From Hypsibius dujardini (taxonomy: Eukaryota; Tardigrada; Eutardigrada; Parachela; Hypsibiidae), in assembly GCA_001579985.1 (NCBI GenBank), contig LRSR01009385.1, positions 1 through 24,242 on the forward strand: a DNA stretch of 24,242 nt, given 5' to 3'. Positions within the stretch are counted from its first letter, which is position 1; the number at the start of each line of letters is the position of its first letter. The position numbers and the translations under genes were made by a program. Of this stretch, positions 10,246-19,113 are shown piece after piece. The notes under the pieces were generated by a model. That model was not told where the DNA came from. It saw only the letters and a list, made by a program, of their open reading frames with translations, and searched no databases.

Positions 10246-11360
10246 ATGCCATACACCGCTGACAGGCTCAAGCTCCTCCGTGTTCCCCAGCTGAAAGAAA
10301 TTCTGGACGAGATGAGTCTCACCACCACCGGCCTGAAACTAGACCTCATCGAGCGGATTGTCGCGGACCAAGTCGACCACCATGACGTCACTCTCTATAT
10401 GAGCGGCCCTCCTGCAACTTCTGCGTCCGTCGGTGCTGCTACAGCCGTTGTCGTTCCCGCGCCAACCATCTCACAGGACACCATTGCAGATCTGGTTCAA
10501 CATCTGGAACTTCGCCCTCAAGCAACAAAGACTCTGGAAGATGCCGGGTTCACATCGGGCTCTGATGTCAAGTTAATGACCAGCGAGGAGGTCGGATCCC
10601 TCGGTCTACTCTTCAGAGACGTGCTGAAAATTCGGCAATGGCTGAACTCGGAAAAACCCCTAGCCCAGGTCGCGCACCCCCACCCGCTCTGCTCGCCACC
10701 CCCCAGCAGTACAACCGTTCTGCACCCTTGGCTCTTCCAGGTGAGTCTAACCACGATTCAGACGACGACACTTTCGAACACGTTTTTTCATACAAACATG
10801 CGCGAGATTTACCAAGTCTCAACAAGTCAGTCAACCAAAAAAATGGTACAGGCGACAAAAAAATGGCAGCCTTGAGCATCTCTCTAAACAAGTTTTTGGT
10901 GGAATCTCATAAAATCCTTTCCCGATCGAACGCTTCAAACGACGTGACAGACATCCGCAAAGAGTTCACCGAGTACCTCACCTTCCTTTCATACAAACGT
11001 TTAGATTACCTTGATCAGGCTATCCTCAAGTTTGATGACGAATTCCGCCAAGAGATCAAGCACATTTGAGATTCTCTTTCAGACAACAATACACGTCGTA
11101 CGTTGTATGATCGATATTTTCATTCTCAAACACGTATCGGCAATCGCACCCCCAGTGTCACGTAAAGCCCGCGCCCCTATCCTCAGCACACGCCCTTTGG
11201 AGTGGCGGGCCAGGCAACCCCGCGAGTTCCAAAATCTGCAACAAGTTTCAGGCTGGCGACTTTCGAGGACCCTGTTACTTCGCTCACCGCTGCAGCACCT
11301 GCAACGAAAACCACCGAGGTAGCGCCTGCCCGAATCAGCGTCCAGGGAGAAAACACTGAA
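10246..11360 (+). pseudogene. gag-like ORF with SAP and SAM-like segments, frameshifted
   Basis: The ATG at 10246 opens a frame whose residues 6-42 fit a SAP DNA-binding motif (LKLLRVPQLKEILDEM, then GLKLDLIERI). Residues about 78-135 look like a SAM-type helical domain (LVQHLELRPQATKTLEDAGF, then LLFRDVLKIRQWL). The frame then shifts near 10670-10690, in a C-rich run, to one that continues to 11069 with an acidic and helical segment, broken by TGA at 11067 and TAA at 11163. A third frame holds a Cys/His finger at 11237-11329 (CNKFQAGDFRGPCYFAHRC, then CNENHRGSAC), the finger usual in YR-element gag proteins. At least two frameshifts and two stops mean no full product. SAP and SAM calls are by pattern only. 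Confidence 0.65.
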
Positions 11361-11489
11361 CCACAATCATGGTCAAATAACTCATTCACACAGGAATGGC
11401 CAAATCTTCTTTTGATTAACGGTGGCCGGTTTTTTGACACTTTCTCAACAAATTCCTTTTTCATAACGTTATTGGCAGAGACGTAAACT

Positions 11490-12300
11490 GTGACCTCTTT
11501 GAGCAGTGCACTTTAACCAAAAATATTGCGCAATGGGATGTTTTTGCAGTCAGATGTGGACAGGGAGTTTCTATTGAACGGAATCGCTTCAAAGTTGAAA
11601 TTGTCGATGACTTATCCAGTATAAACGCTGCTGATTGCAAGAATCATAGTTCGGCCTTGTCTAAGACGTTTAAACCGCAGCTATATTGCATTTTCCAGGA
11701 AGAAATAAATTTAGGCCGCTATTCTCTTGCCCCCTCAAAACCAATTTGTATTCATTCAATCGGAGCTGTAGAAAAGAAAAACACGGACGTACCATGCCCA
11801 ATCACAGACTGCAGCAAACCACGTAACGATTTTTTGAATTCTCATATTACGCACAATACATTTTCGTTTGAGTCAATTGATGACGCCCTCTTTTTGAGCA
11901 GTCCAGGGTGTTTCTACGCAGTGGTGAATATTAAATCTGCCTTTCGTTGGGTTCCTTTTTACCCACCCCACCGTATGCGTCAAGACATCAGGTGGGTCTT
12001 TGATGGCGAAAACCCACGTATATACGTTGACAATTTTCTTTGTTTCGGTTTAGCTTATTCACCGTTCATTTTCTTCCGCATCTCAAACGCAATCGCTCAA
12101 ATAATGCACTGAGAAGGGTTTGATATTACGTGCTTTCTGGATGATTTTTATTAGTTGCAATAACATACAAAGGTTGCCAATGAATTTTGCAAAAGCTTAT
12201 CAAATTGTTGCATACGTTTGGGTTCGCCATGAAGTGGGAAAAAATTCAGGAACCGACACAGAAATCAAAGTACTTCAGTCTGTATATTGATTCAGTATAG
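11490..12300 (+). pseudogene. Reverse transcriptase of the YR element, degraded
   Basis: From about 11490 one frame runs to the TGA at 12110-12112 and includes EEINLGRYSLAP, SIGAVEKKN, FLSSPGCFYAVVNIKSAFRW (palm aspartate of the first motif replaced by N in VVNIKSAF) and FGLAYSPFIFF. Past the stop, CFLDDF gives the catalytic Asp pair at about 12133-12150, and a further stretch (HTFGFAMKWEKIQEP, YFSLYIDSV, then LELPLDKLEKLI) matches the connection to RNase H. Stops and the changed palm residue make it inactive. The family assignment rests on this motif order and on the neighbouring RNase H and recombinase. Confidence 0.75.
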
Positions 12301-12364
12301 TGTCGTCTCGAATTACCGTTGGATAAATTGGAAAAATTAATTTAAAGTCAGAAAAGTCAGTCAG

Positions 12365-13323
12365 AAAAGTCAAAACTGATTCATGCCTCTCTGGGCACGG
12401 TGTCGTTTGGAACGATCGATGGATCGCAAGTCATTGAGCTCGACGACAGTGCCCTCTATCTCAAAACCTTTTTTTCAAAAATTCGTAACTGTTTCGAATA
12501 TTGATATTTTTTTACGTGAAAACATAAATTTTCTGGAATTGATTGCTGCATGTATTCCCATTTTAGTTTGGGCACCCCTTTTTAGAGGCAAGCGTATAAT
12601 AATCGAATCAGATAACTCGTCCACTGTTTCCTTTTTGCAAAGAGGTACAACAACAAATTCGGCGGCACTCAAACGCGTCTTTTACGTTTCAATCAAATAC
12701 GATTTTCATGTGATTGCGGTCCACATCCTCGGTGTTTTAAACGTGTGCCCCGATGCGCTGAGCAGAATTTCAATTGACATTAGATTCGAAGACGTTTTTC
12801 TGAAAAATTTTAACTACCCATTCCCGGGGTTACCACTACCGGACTCTTCAATTTTTAGAGATTCTAAAACTCCAGCAGCTGGAAAAGAGGATGAACGATT
12901 TATTAAGAGCATCGATGGCGGAAACGACGCAACAGACTCGGAAATCGCAATGGAAAGTCTTCAAAGTTTCTGCCAATCGCATAATCTACGATTCCTTCCA
13001 ACTGACGACCTTACTATTTCTTTATACGTTGCCTTTTTGTCGCACTTTCGCTCAGACGCCACCTGCAGACCGCTCGAGTACTCTACTGTGAATAATTACG
13101 TTGCAAGTTTGAAGACTTTTCACGTCCTTCACAGTTACCCAAAGCCAGACCTGACACACCCACGTATTTGCATGGCCCTCGCAGACCTTGAACGTTCTCG
13201 AACCGAAACGCGGAACAGAAAGAAAGATGTGGACTTCACAATTTTACGTAGGTTACACGGTTTCTTAAGCCACGTGAACATCAGTGAACGTCCCACTTTC
13301 TGGTGTGCTTGTTTGATCCTCTA
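12365..13323 (+). pseudogene. RNase H and N-terminal half of the tyrosine recombinase
   Basis: One open frame from 12383 runs into the mariner insertion at 13324. RNase H residues are seen in INFLELIAACIPILVW (Glu), RIIIESDNSSTV (Asp) and VLNVCPDALSRISI (Asp, followed by the ALSR motif of YR elements). The first RNase H aspartate region lies in a different frame near 12383, so a frameshift is likely there. From about 12860 the protein turns into the helical N-terminal domain of a tyrosine recombinase (SLQSFCQSHNLRFLP, LTISLYVAFLSHFRSDA, EYSTVNNYVASLKTFH). The host reading frame is cut after ...CACLILY at the TA target site; residues after that belong to the mariner end. Confidence 0.75.
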
Positions 13324-14640
13324 CCGGGTGCGGGAATACTTTTGGCACTGGCTTTAAAGTCATGCAGACGCGCATCCACTGGTCTGATGAAGGTGGGTCA
13401 CCGCTCATTCGAGAAAGAATTCACAGCTCTTCTTTCGGGTCAGTTGAGATTTCTTTGTTTACGTTTTGCACGCACGCTAAAATATGATTTCTGATGAGCT
13501 ACGGAAGTTGATCGTGGCCCAGCTCCGGGCGGGCCGTTCGACAACAGAAGTTGCGGATTTCTTCAAACCCTCTTGCGGAAGAAGGACGGTGTTTAGAGTG
13601 GCAAAAGATTTTTGTGGGAGCGGAGATCAAGCAGAAGGCGGCGCAGAAAAGGCCAGTCAAGAAAGTGACGCCAAAAATGGCGGCCCGGATGCTTCGCCTT
13701 CTCAATATTGCACGGAAGCATTACTCCTACAGATTGGTTGCCCGGATGATGGATTTAGACGAGTCTACTGTCCGCTATCACATGAACAAGAAGAGGATCA
13801 AATGCTACAAGAAAGTGAAACGCAATTTGATTCCGGAAGCACAAAAGGAAACTAGGCGGATTTGCTGCATGAAATTCCGTAAAACCTTTCGGCGGATCGA
13901 CATTCCGGATTTCCTCTTCGTCGACGAGTGTCACGTCACCGTGAAAAATCATTTTAATCACCAAAATGAACGCTGCTACGGTAAGGACTTCAAACTGATT
14001 CGCACCTGGAAAAAGTTTCGGGCGTTTCCAAAGACGCCCCTCAGTGCCATGGTTTTTGCGGGCGTTTTTTGTGACGGCTGCACTAACCTTGTAGTTTTGC
14101 CCGCCGGATTCCGCATTAACCAGTACACTTACCGCAAAAAATGCTTGAAACCGATGCTCAAGGGACTCCCTGGTCATATGGATAAGGCGAAGATCAAATT
14201 CTATCAGGATAAAGCGCCCTGCCACGCCGCAAACTCCGTCTAGGAATTTCTGGAGGGAAAATTTCCCTCCTTCATTCCCAATTGCATTATGCCGCCCAAT
14301 ATTCCAGATCTGAACCCACTGGACTACTGTATTTGGAACAGGATGAAAGAGAAACTAGACAAGCACGGCCACGTCTCGAATTTCGCGAAACTGAAGCGGC
14401 ACTTGGTCGCCGCGTGGAAGGAGACTCCGCAGGAGGCGATTCAGGCCAGTATTGACGTCTGGCTGCCCCGAGTTCGGCGCGTGGAGCAAGAAGGCGGTGG
14501 ACATGTTTAATGATCTCTCTTTTTGATTTGTTTCAGAATTGAATTCTCTATCTTTTTGTGTTTTTCATTACGACAATTTATAATATTTTCAAGTAGTAAC
14601 AGCTAAAAGAAGTCAATGCCAAAAGTATTCCCGCACCCGG
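13324..14640 (+). mobile_element. DD37D mariner-type transposon, 1317 bp, nested
   Basis: Both ends are inverted copies starting CCGGGTGCGGGAATACTTTT and continuing GGCA, flanked by TA at 13322-13323 and 14641-14642. The ends agree over about 24 nt and weakly to about 32 nt. The insertion sits in the tyrosine recombinase of the YR element; joining the flanks at one TA restores a frame that reads LYFTMLRRTNVF across the site. The near-identity of the two ends suggests it is younger than its host. A second element with related ends is at 23296-24167. Confidence 0.93.
13484..14509 (+). pseudogene. Mariner-type (DD37D) transposase, two lesions
   Basis: The ATG at 13484 starts MISDELRKLIVAQLRAGRS, a helix-turn-helix of the paired-like domain; a second HTH is YRLVARMMDLDESTVRYHM. 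The catalytic triad is the Asp of FLFVDECHV, the Asp of FYQDKAPCH, and the last Asp of PDLNPLDYCIW, the latter two separated by 37 residues when the stop is counted. That spacing and the C-terminal GGGHV resemble the maT/DD37D branch. Two breaks are visible: a one-base frame change at the T run near 13608-13612, and a TAG at 14241-14243 between the second and third catalytic residues. Length is otherwise normal (about 340 residues), so inactivation is recent. Coding ends at a TAA about 14508. Confidence 0.88.
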
Positions 14641-14642
14641 TA

Positions 14643-15240
14643 TTTCACCATGTTACGGCGAACGAACGTGTTTAAGGCACCTAATGCTGGCTCAGTGTTA
14701 CGATGTCGCGACGTTATTATCACAGCAAAATTGTCTTTCGTTACGTATTCAAAAAATTAAAACTTCACGTTTCAAGGGTGGGACGTTTGATATTCCGCTT
14801 CCACGCCTGGATGAGCAGTCGTTTTGTCCCACGCTTTCCGTATTGAGTCTTCTGAAGGCATCGCAGCTAATGCCACCAAAATCATCGCTTCTTTCAACTA
14901 TCAACAACGGCAGTCGGCAACCCTACACGGCACAGATGTTTTCCACCACGCTCAAGCACCTCCTGAAAACGGCAGGATACGAGCCACAACACTTCTCCAT
15001 CCATTCGTTCCGCCGGGGAGCCGCAACGTTCGCCGCAGCAGCCGGAATCTCCTAGGACGTCATCAAAGCGCAAGGAACCTGAAGAAGTTTCTGCTACGAA
15101 CGCTACATCGACCGAGACGTCGAACTGCGCTAAGAATTCGCCGACCAAGTGAAGGAGGCCGTTTCCCGCACCCTCCTGACGCGCTTTTGGGAATTTTTGG
15201 GGGTTTGTGGCCGTTCCGCGGCCGGGGTTCACCTTCGGTA
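14643..15240 (+). pseudogene. Catalytic half of the tyrosine recombinase, multiple stops
   Basis: After the mariner the frame gives FTMLRRTNVF, with the first catalytic Arg region, then a frameshift near 14680-14750. The frame from 14684 continues with SRFKGGTFDIPLP and ends in HSFRRGAATFAAAAGIS, the His-x-x-Arg box, before TAG at 15053. Past it the same frame carries RSFCYERYID, with the likely nucleophile Tyr, interrupted by TGA (15089) and TAA (15131). The box order R, HxxR, Y is complete, so this is the true C-terminal end of a YR protein. All three stops are one transition away from a sense codon (CAG, TGG or CGA, CAA), as expected of C-to-T decay. A polyadenylation-like AATAAA follows at about 15258. 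Confidence 0.8.
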
Positions 15241-15397
15241 TCAATGATGCCAATAAGGAATAAAGACCTTACTCCCCTGTCCTTGGTTGTTCTGTCTGCT
15301 TCCGTCGGAAATAGTTATACATCCGTATATTGCAAAAGTGAGAAAAAAAGTTGAAAATTTATAACTTATGTCTTATTTTAAAGTACTACTTTTGTAG

Positions 15398-15978
15398 GTT
15401 ACTTTGATGCCGTCTGACTTTGTGGTGCTAACAAGCCATGCTTTCACCGGCACACAAAATCAAATCAACGAGCTTTTGTTGCAGCATCCGAGGGTGATGT
15501 GGCCATCCAACGAGGGTAAATTATGTATGCTAGTTATGATTGGTGAGAACCCAACTATCTGCATTGTACCACTGAAGAATTTCATTAGAATAATGTTTTA
15601 TAATTCAGACCTGGATGCTCCGTCTCCAACGGCTCCAACTAGAAGTTCCTACCTTCACTGGCTCGTGGGGAATATTCGAGGCGACGATATCGACACCGGC
15701 TTCATATCAATGGTTTTATGTTCAACCAACTCCACCAGGGTGTGGTTTGCAGCCAAATCTGCCCCAATAGGCTTACTTGAGAATTGTTTACCTTCATCTG
15801 TTTTGATTTAGGAGCACATCGATATGTCATCCTAATCTATCTCCAACCTGAACGGCAAACATTCGCAGTATTTGATCCCGCCACGGATCGTTCTAACTTC
15901 CCGTTCAAACAGTTTGTAGCTGAGCGTGACTTGAGCTCGCCCGCCGCTGCAAACTTCTTCACCGTTCAACTGACATAG
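15398..15978 (+). CDS. PEBP-family (phosphatidylethanolamine-binding) protein
   Basis: Exons 15398-15542, 15609-15770 and 15812-15978 read in phase; from ATG 15407 the product is 154 residues. Family motifs: HPRVMWPSNEGKLCMLVMI, then DLDAPSP (usual DPDAPS with P to L), YLHWLVGNIRGDDI, and GAHRYVILIYLQPE. The Asp, His and His of the ligand pocket are kept. The C-terminus (SSPAAANFFTVQLT) stops about ten residues short of the usual end. PEBPs are small cytosolic or secreted proteins that bind phospholipid head groups and regulate kinases or proteases. The exon 2 donor is GC (15771) rather than GT: no GT in the exon gives the needed phase. A good acceptor (CTACTTTTGTAG) ends at 15397, so an upstream exon, perhaps beyond the transposons, may supply the usual N-terminus. 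It ends 107 nt from the stop of the opposing coiled-coil gene. Confidence 0.75.
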
Positions 15979-16085
15979 CACATATGACCCGCTCAAATAG
16001 ACCGTGTTCTTTGCCGTGTTCCGTGTTTTTTACTCACAGACGAATATTTTCTATGAATACCGGGTTCGGCAACGCTTTTGGGAAT

Positions 16086-16402
16086 TTATGCAAAGCACTC
16101 GAGCGCCGATAGAACTCTCTCTTCACCTGCCCGACAGAGGTTCTTCAAATTTCGGATGTCTAGCACCGTTATGTCGTTTAACTTGTGGCAGGCCACATTC
16201 CGGGACGCCAAAGTATTCTTTGTGACGTCGTTGTAGAGGGGCTCCCACCTGAAAATAAAATCTGCGTGTAGTTTTGGTCAGAGTCGGAAAATAGGACGAG
16301 AATCGGCCAAAAGATCCTGCTGCATTAACAGAGTTTTTGTTGCCAATTGAGAAACTTTCATATTCAAGCACAGAAGAAATCGCAAGCTGCATGCTGTCCT
16401 AC

Positions 16403-16446
<44 letters not shown>

Positions 16447-17343
16447 TAGGCAGAGAGATAGAAAGAGAGAGAGGTAAGTATTGTTTAAATGACTTATTTA
16501 AAGTTAAGCAAAATATTAAATAAATCTGAATCCACCGACGAAGTTTACTTAAATAATGAACTTATTTTAATTAACAGAAAAGCCACATTTTTTGTGTGCA
16601 TTTAATATATGATGTTAAGTAAAATATCCTAATATTTAAAGTAAATTTAGTGATTATTTGCAAAAGAGATAGGATCACCCGAAAATCAAATTATGCTTCG
16701 CAAGTTTTGCGATGCGACCGCAATGTCAGTCTGGAAATATTTTTAAAATACACTTGAATTGCAAAATTTGCAGGACATGCAGGACATTTCACGACGTTGC
16801 GGCGTTGAAAGTTGCAGCCGCATCGACAGATGCCTGTGACGAATGGACCGACGTCTGGAGAGTTCACCATTGGTCAAACTGGGCCTGCATCACGTTCGTC
16901 ACCTCCCTGGGAAGCTTCTCAAAATACTGAACTTGCTCCTTCAACGAGCGCAGCTGCTCCAACATGCCTTGCAGCCGTATTCGGCCGTATTCCACTTCTC
17001 GGGAGAAGTTCTCCGCTTGAGGATTCCGGCATTTTTGCAGGGCGGACAATTGCTCTGTCCCACGCTGCTGCTCGGCTTGTGCCGTTCTGATGCTGATGCC
17101 CAGTTGACTGCGCTGGGCGTGTCCGTCGATGAATTTAGTCAGCAAAGCTCGTCAAATGTCGGACATCTGATCGTTTGTTAGTTGAGAGAGTTTTGTGAGC
17201 CAAGATAGGTATTTGAAAGGTGGAGTGAAATCCATCACAGGCAAAGGTGAGCGAGGATCAGAAGATACGTGAAGAGAGGCAAGAGAAGGGGATAATGTGG
17301 AGGTAACTACTTGCAGAAGTGGGGAAGCAGAAGGTCGTGGAGT
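16086..17343 (-). CDS. Unrecognised coiled-coil protein, C-terminal exons with in-frame TGA
   Basis: Two exons, 17343-16868 and 16248-16086, join in phase 2 (TG|G) and stop at 16088-16086. The first is rich in Ser, Thr and Pro, then has YLSWLTKLSQLTNDQMSDI and a long charged helix with Gln, Glu and Leu at heptad spacing (RLQGMLEQLRSLKEQVQYF). The last exon reads WEPLYNDVTKNTLASRN and ICC-free helix KLNDITVLDIRNLKNLCRAG. Both sides of the junction look like conserved protein, and the acceptors are good. A TGA at 17154-17152 follows SDI in the same frame, with equally plausible protein on both sides. It may be a polymorphic or assembly error, a recent pseudogene, or an unseen short intron. I do not recognise the family. 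A possible further upstream exon is listed at 17642-17776. Confidence 0.5.
16403..16472 (+). repeat. CAGA microsatellite tract in coiled-coil gene intron
   Basis: Nearly pure CAGA units on the plus strand passing into GAGA-rich sequence. In the sense of the host gene (minus) it reads TCTG. The remainder of this intron (16473-16867) is AT-rich with no feature seen. Confidence 0.9.
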
Positions 17344-17521
17344 CTGTAATACGGAAATAATTTAGCAAAATAACTCAGGGATTGGGTTCTTGTATCTTGC
17401 GCATCGGCGCTATAAATTTCCTGTCATTTATGTCTTTGTCCGTAACCATGCCTGTGCCGGTACTTGTACACCTTCTTGTGTCTGTGTTTAGGTCTTGGTC
17501 TTGATATGGGTCTGTTACTGT

Positions 17522-17695
17522 AATCTGTGTCTGTGTCTGTTTCTCTGTCCGTGTCCGTGTCTGTCTCGGTCTCTGTTACTGTGTATGTGTATCTCGCTCT
17601 GGGTCTGAGTCTGTGTCTGTGTCCGTTACTGTGTCCGTTACTGTGTCTGTGTCCGTTTCTGTGCTTATCTCTGTGTGTGTCTCTCTCTCTATCTC
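17522..17695 (+). repeat. TGTCTG/TGTCCG microsatellite tract
   Basis: Imperfect hexamer-type units (GTGTCTGT, GTCCGTGT, GTTACTGT) on the plus strand, hence CAGACA in the sense of the flanking minus-strand gene. It overlaps the end of the candidate exon at 17642-17776. Confidence 0.85.
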
Positions 17696-17776
17696 GGTTA
17701 ACATTTGGTTCCAGTAAAAAATGACATTTTCTGAAAGCCAATGGGACTTTAGTTCCTTCACCATTGATATAAAATC
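17642..17776 (-). CDS. Possible additional exon of the coiled-coil gene
   Basis: On the minus strand a pyrimidine-rich acceptor (TTTTCCCTCTCCCGAG) ending at 17777 opens DFISMVKELKSHWLSENVIF and YWNQMLTE, which looks like real helical protein. The first usable donor is ACA|GTAACG at 17642, inside the repeat tract, and gives phase 0, matching the next exon at 17343. The last 17 residues would then be repeat-encoded. The exon is short and the donor lies in a repeat, so this is tentative. No other exon was found between here and 18399. Confidence 0.3.
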
Positions 17777-18398
17777 CTCGGGAGAGGGAAAAGCCAACAA
17801 TATCGTACGATATCTTGTTCCTCAAAAGTATTATCTGCTGCGTGGGCATGATGCAAAACCTACAATAGTTGTGTTAGAATTTGACATACTCGCCTCGCTA
17901 CGTTCATTTGAGAGCTAGTGCCACCTTTTTGGGATGCAACCACGTGTATCCTTTACACAAACTTCACCGTTTAATACCTGTCAGATACATGTACACACAA
18001 ACTTGGCGTTTTTTTAATTTTGATGCGAAGACCGATTGACAACGTCTGGTCGATGGGAACTGAGCCGAGACATTTCCCTAGTCTCCCTTAGTGATTTCTG
18101 ATTCCATTTGGAATTGAAAGTAAAAGTTATGGTTACAACTTTTTATGGTGATCGCTATGATCCCGCCCCTCACTATATCACCATCATCCACGATGAGACT
18201 CCTGCAAACAACGACCACGTCTGCACGGATGTTTAGTTAATAGGTATGGCCAGGTTCAAGTTAATGCCAAGTCAGTAACATAAGCGTCCGGCAAGTGCGA
18301 GTAAAAAATATTGATTTCCTTAGCATTACTCGCTATTTTCAAACGTGGACAAAAACATCGGATGATCATAACAGTTATTATAGATTCTAATAGATTTC

Positions 18399-18650
18399 TC
18401 AGTCACACTCAATACACAGAGCTTTATCTTCAGTAATTTGCACAACACACCAGAGCCCAGAACAACACGCCGGGTTTTCATGCGTCGAGCCTGAACGAAA
18501 CTCATTGATCATGACTATATTACGATAGACAATCAAGTGGTACGTTTCGTTGAACTCTAAGCAGTTATTGAACTTTCGAAAATGGTTAACAGTCCTGATA
18601 TTATTTCGATTTGGACGGGAAACGTGCAGTATGCACTCATGGGGCACATC
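18399..18650 (-). CDS. Cysteine-containing open frame, doubtful
   Basis: After a possible acceptor (GCGGAAAGTTCAG, ending about 18632) the minus strand reads VPHECILHVSRPNRNN, then NNCLEFNETYHLIVY, ENPACCSGLWCVVQ and ALCIECD before the stop at 18399. Eight cysteines and an N-glycosylation sequon would suit a secreted domain, but no family is recognised. A second frame on the same strand (18557-18739) is equally open, so the choice is unclear. Nothing else is seen from 17777 to 18398 or from 18760 to 19113. Confidence 0.2.
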   Translation of the reverse strand, partial: DVPHECILHVSRPNRNNIRTVNHFRKFNNCLEFNETYHLIVYRNIVMINEFRSGSTHENPACCSGLWCVVQITEDKALCIECD

Positions 18651-19113
18651 TGAACTTTCCGCGTCTCGAAAACGGAGAAGTCTGCAAGCTCTATTTTTAA
18701 GGTTTTGTCCTGGTAAGGAATGACAGCATGGCGAGACACGCGAGGCTGTGCGTGCCAAGAGAAATCAAGCCAAGTCAGGGAAGAACTGCAGATCGAACAG
18801 TGGTTTTGAGATCAAGTCAAGTGAATACTAACACTGGATGCAACCCTACGAAACATTATTGCCTTGGCGACCGGATCGAACTTTCAACTACAGTATGTGT
18901 ATGCTCAGTCGAATATGTGCTAAGATCAGCGTCATGTCGACACTGATTACTGTGTGCCCATTGCTCGTAATATCCTGCACATGGTAGTGCATTTGAATTA
19001 TGATTGACACGAGATGAGAGGTCTCGAAAAACTTCAAATTGACGTTCTGATAAAAAATGATACGGTATCAATGTGCAGAAACAGAATATAATAGAAAGGG
19101 TTATTGGCCAATT

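Larger units (their letters stand above)
10246..15240 (+). mobile_element. Decayed tyrosine-recombinase retrotransposon (Ngaro/DIRS group)
   Basis: Order on one strand: gag-like ORF (10246-11360), reverse transcriptase (about 11490-12300), RNase H (about 12365-12780), tyrosine recombinase (about 12860-13323 and 14643-15240). There is too little room between RNase H and recombinase for the methyltransferase-like domain of classic DIRS1 elements, so an Ngaro-like member is favoured. Frameshifts and many in-frame stops show it is dead. Excluding the inserted mariner its coding span is about 3.7 kb. Split direct repeats or inverted ends were not found, so the borders given are coding limits only. 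The order gag, RT/RNase H, YR and the lack of an integrase separate it from LTR elements. Confidence 0.85.

Noticed and set aside
15784-15811. ATG-less start of the PEBP third exon as an independent ORF
   Set aside because: The sequence before 15812 is intron by phase and by its TTTGATTTAG acceptor.
16403-16472. CRISPR-like array
   Set aside because: Tetranucleotide units without spacers; a microsatellite.
17424-17849. Minus-strand frame rich in DTDTDRET repeats
   Set aside because: Repeat-encoded; only the short 17642-17776 part in another frame looks like protein, and it is listed separately with low confidence.
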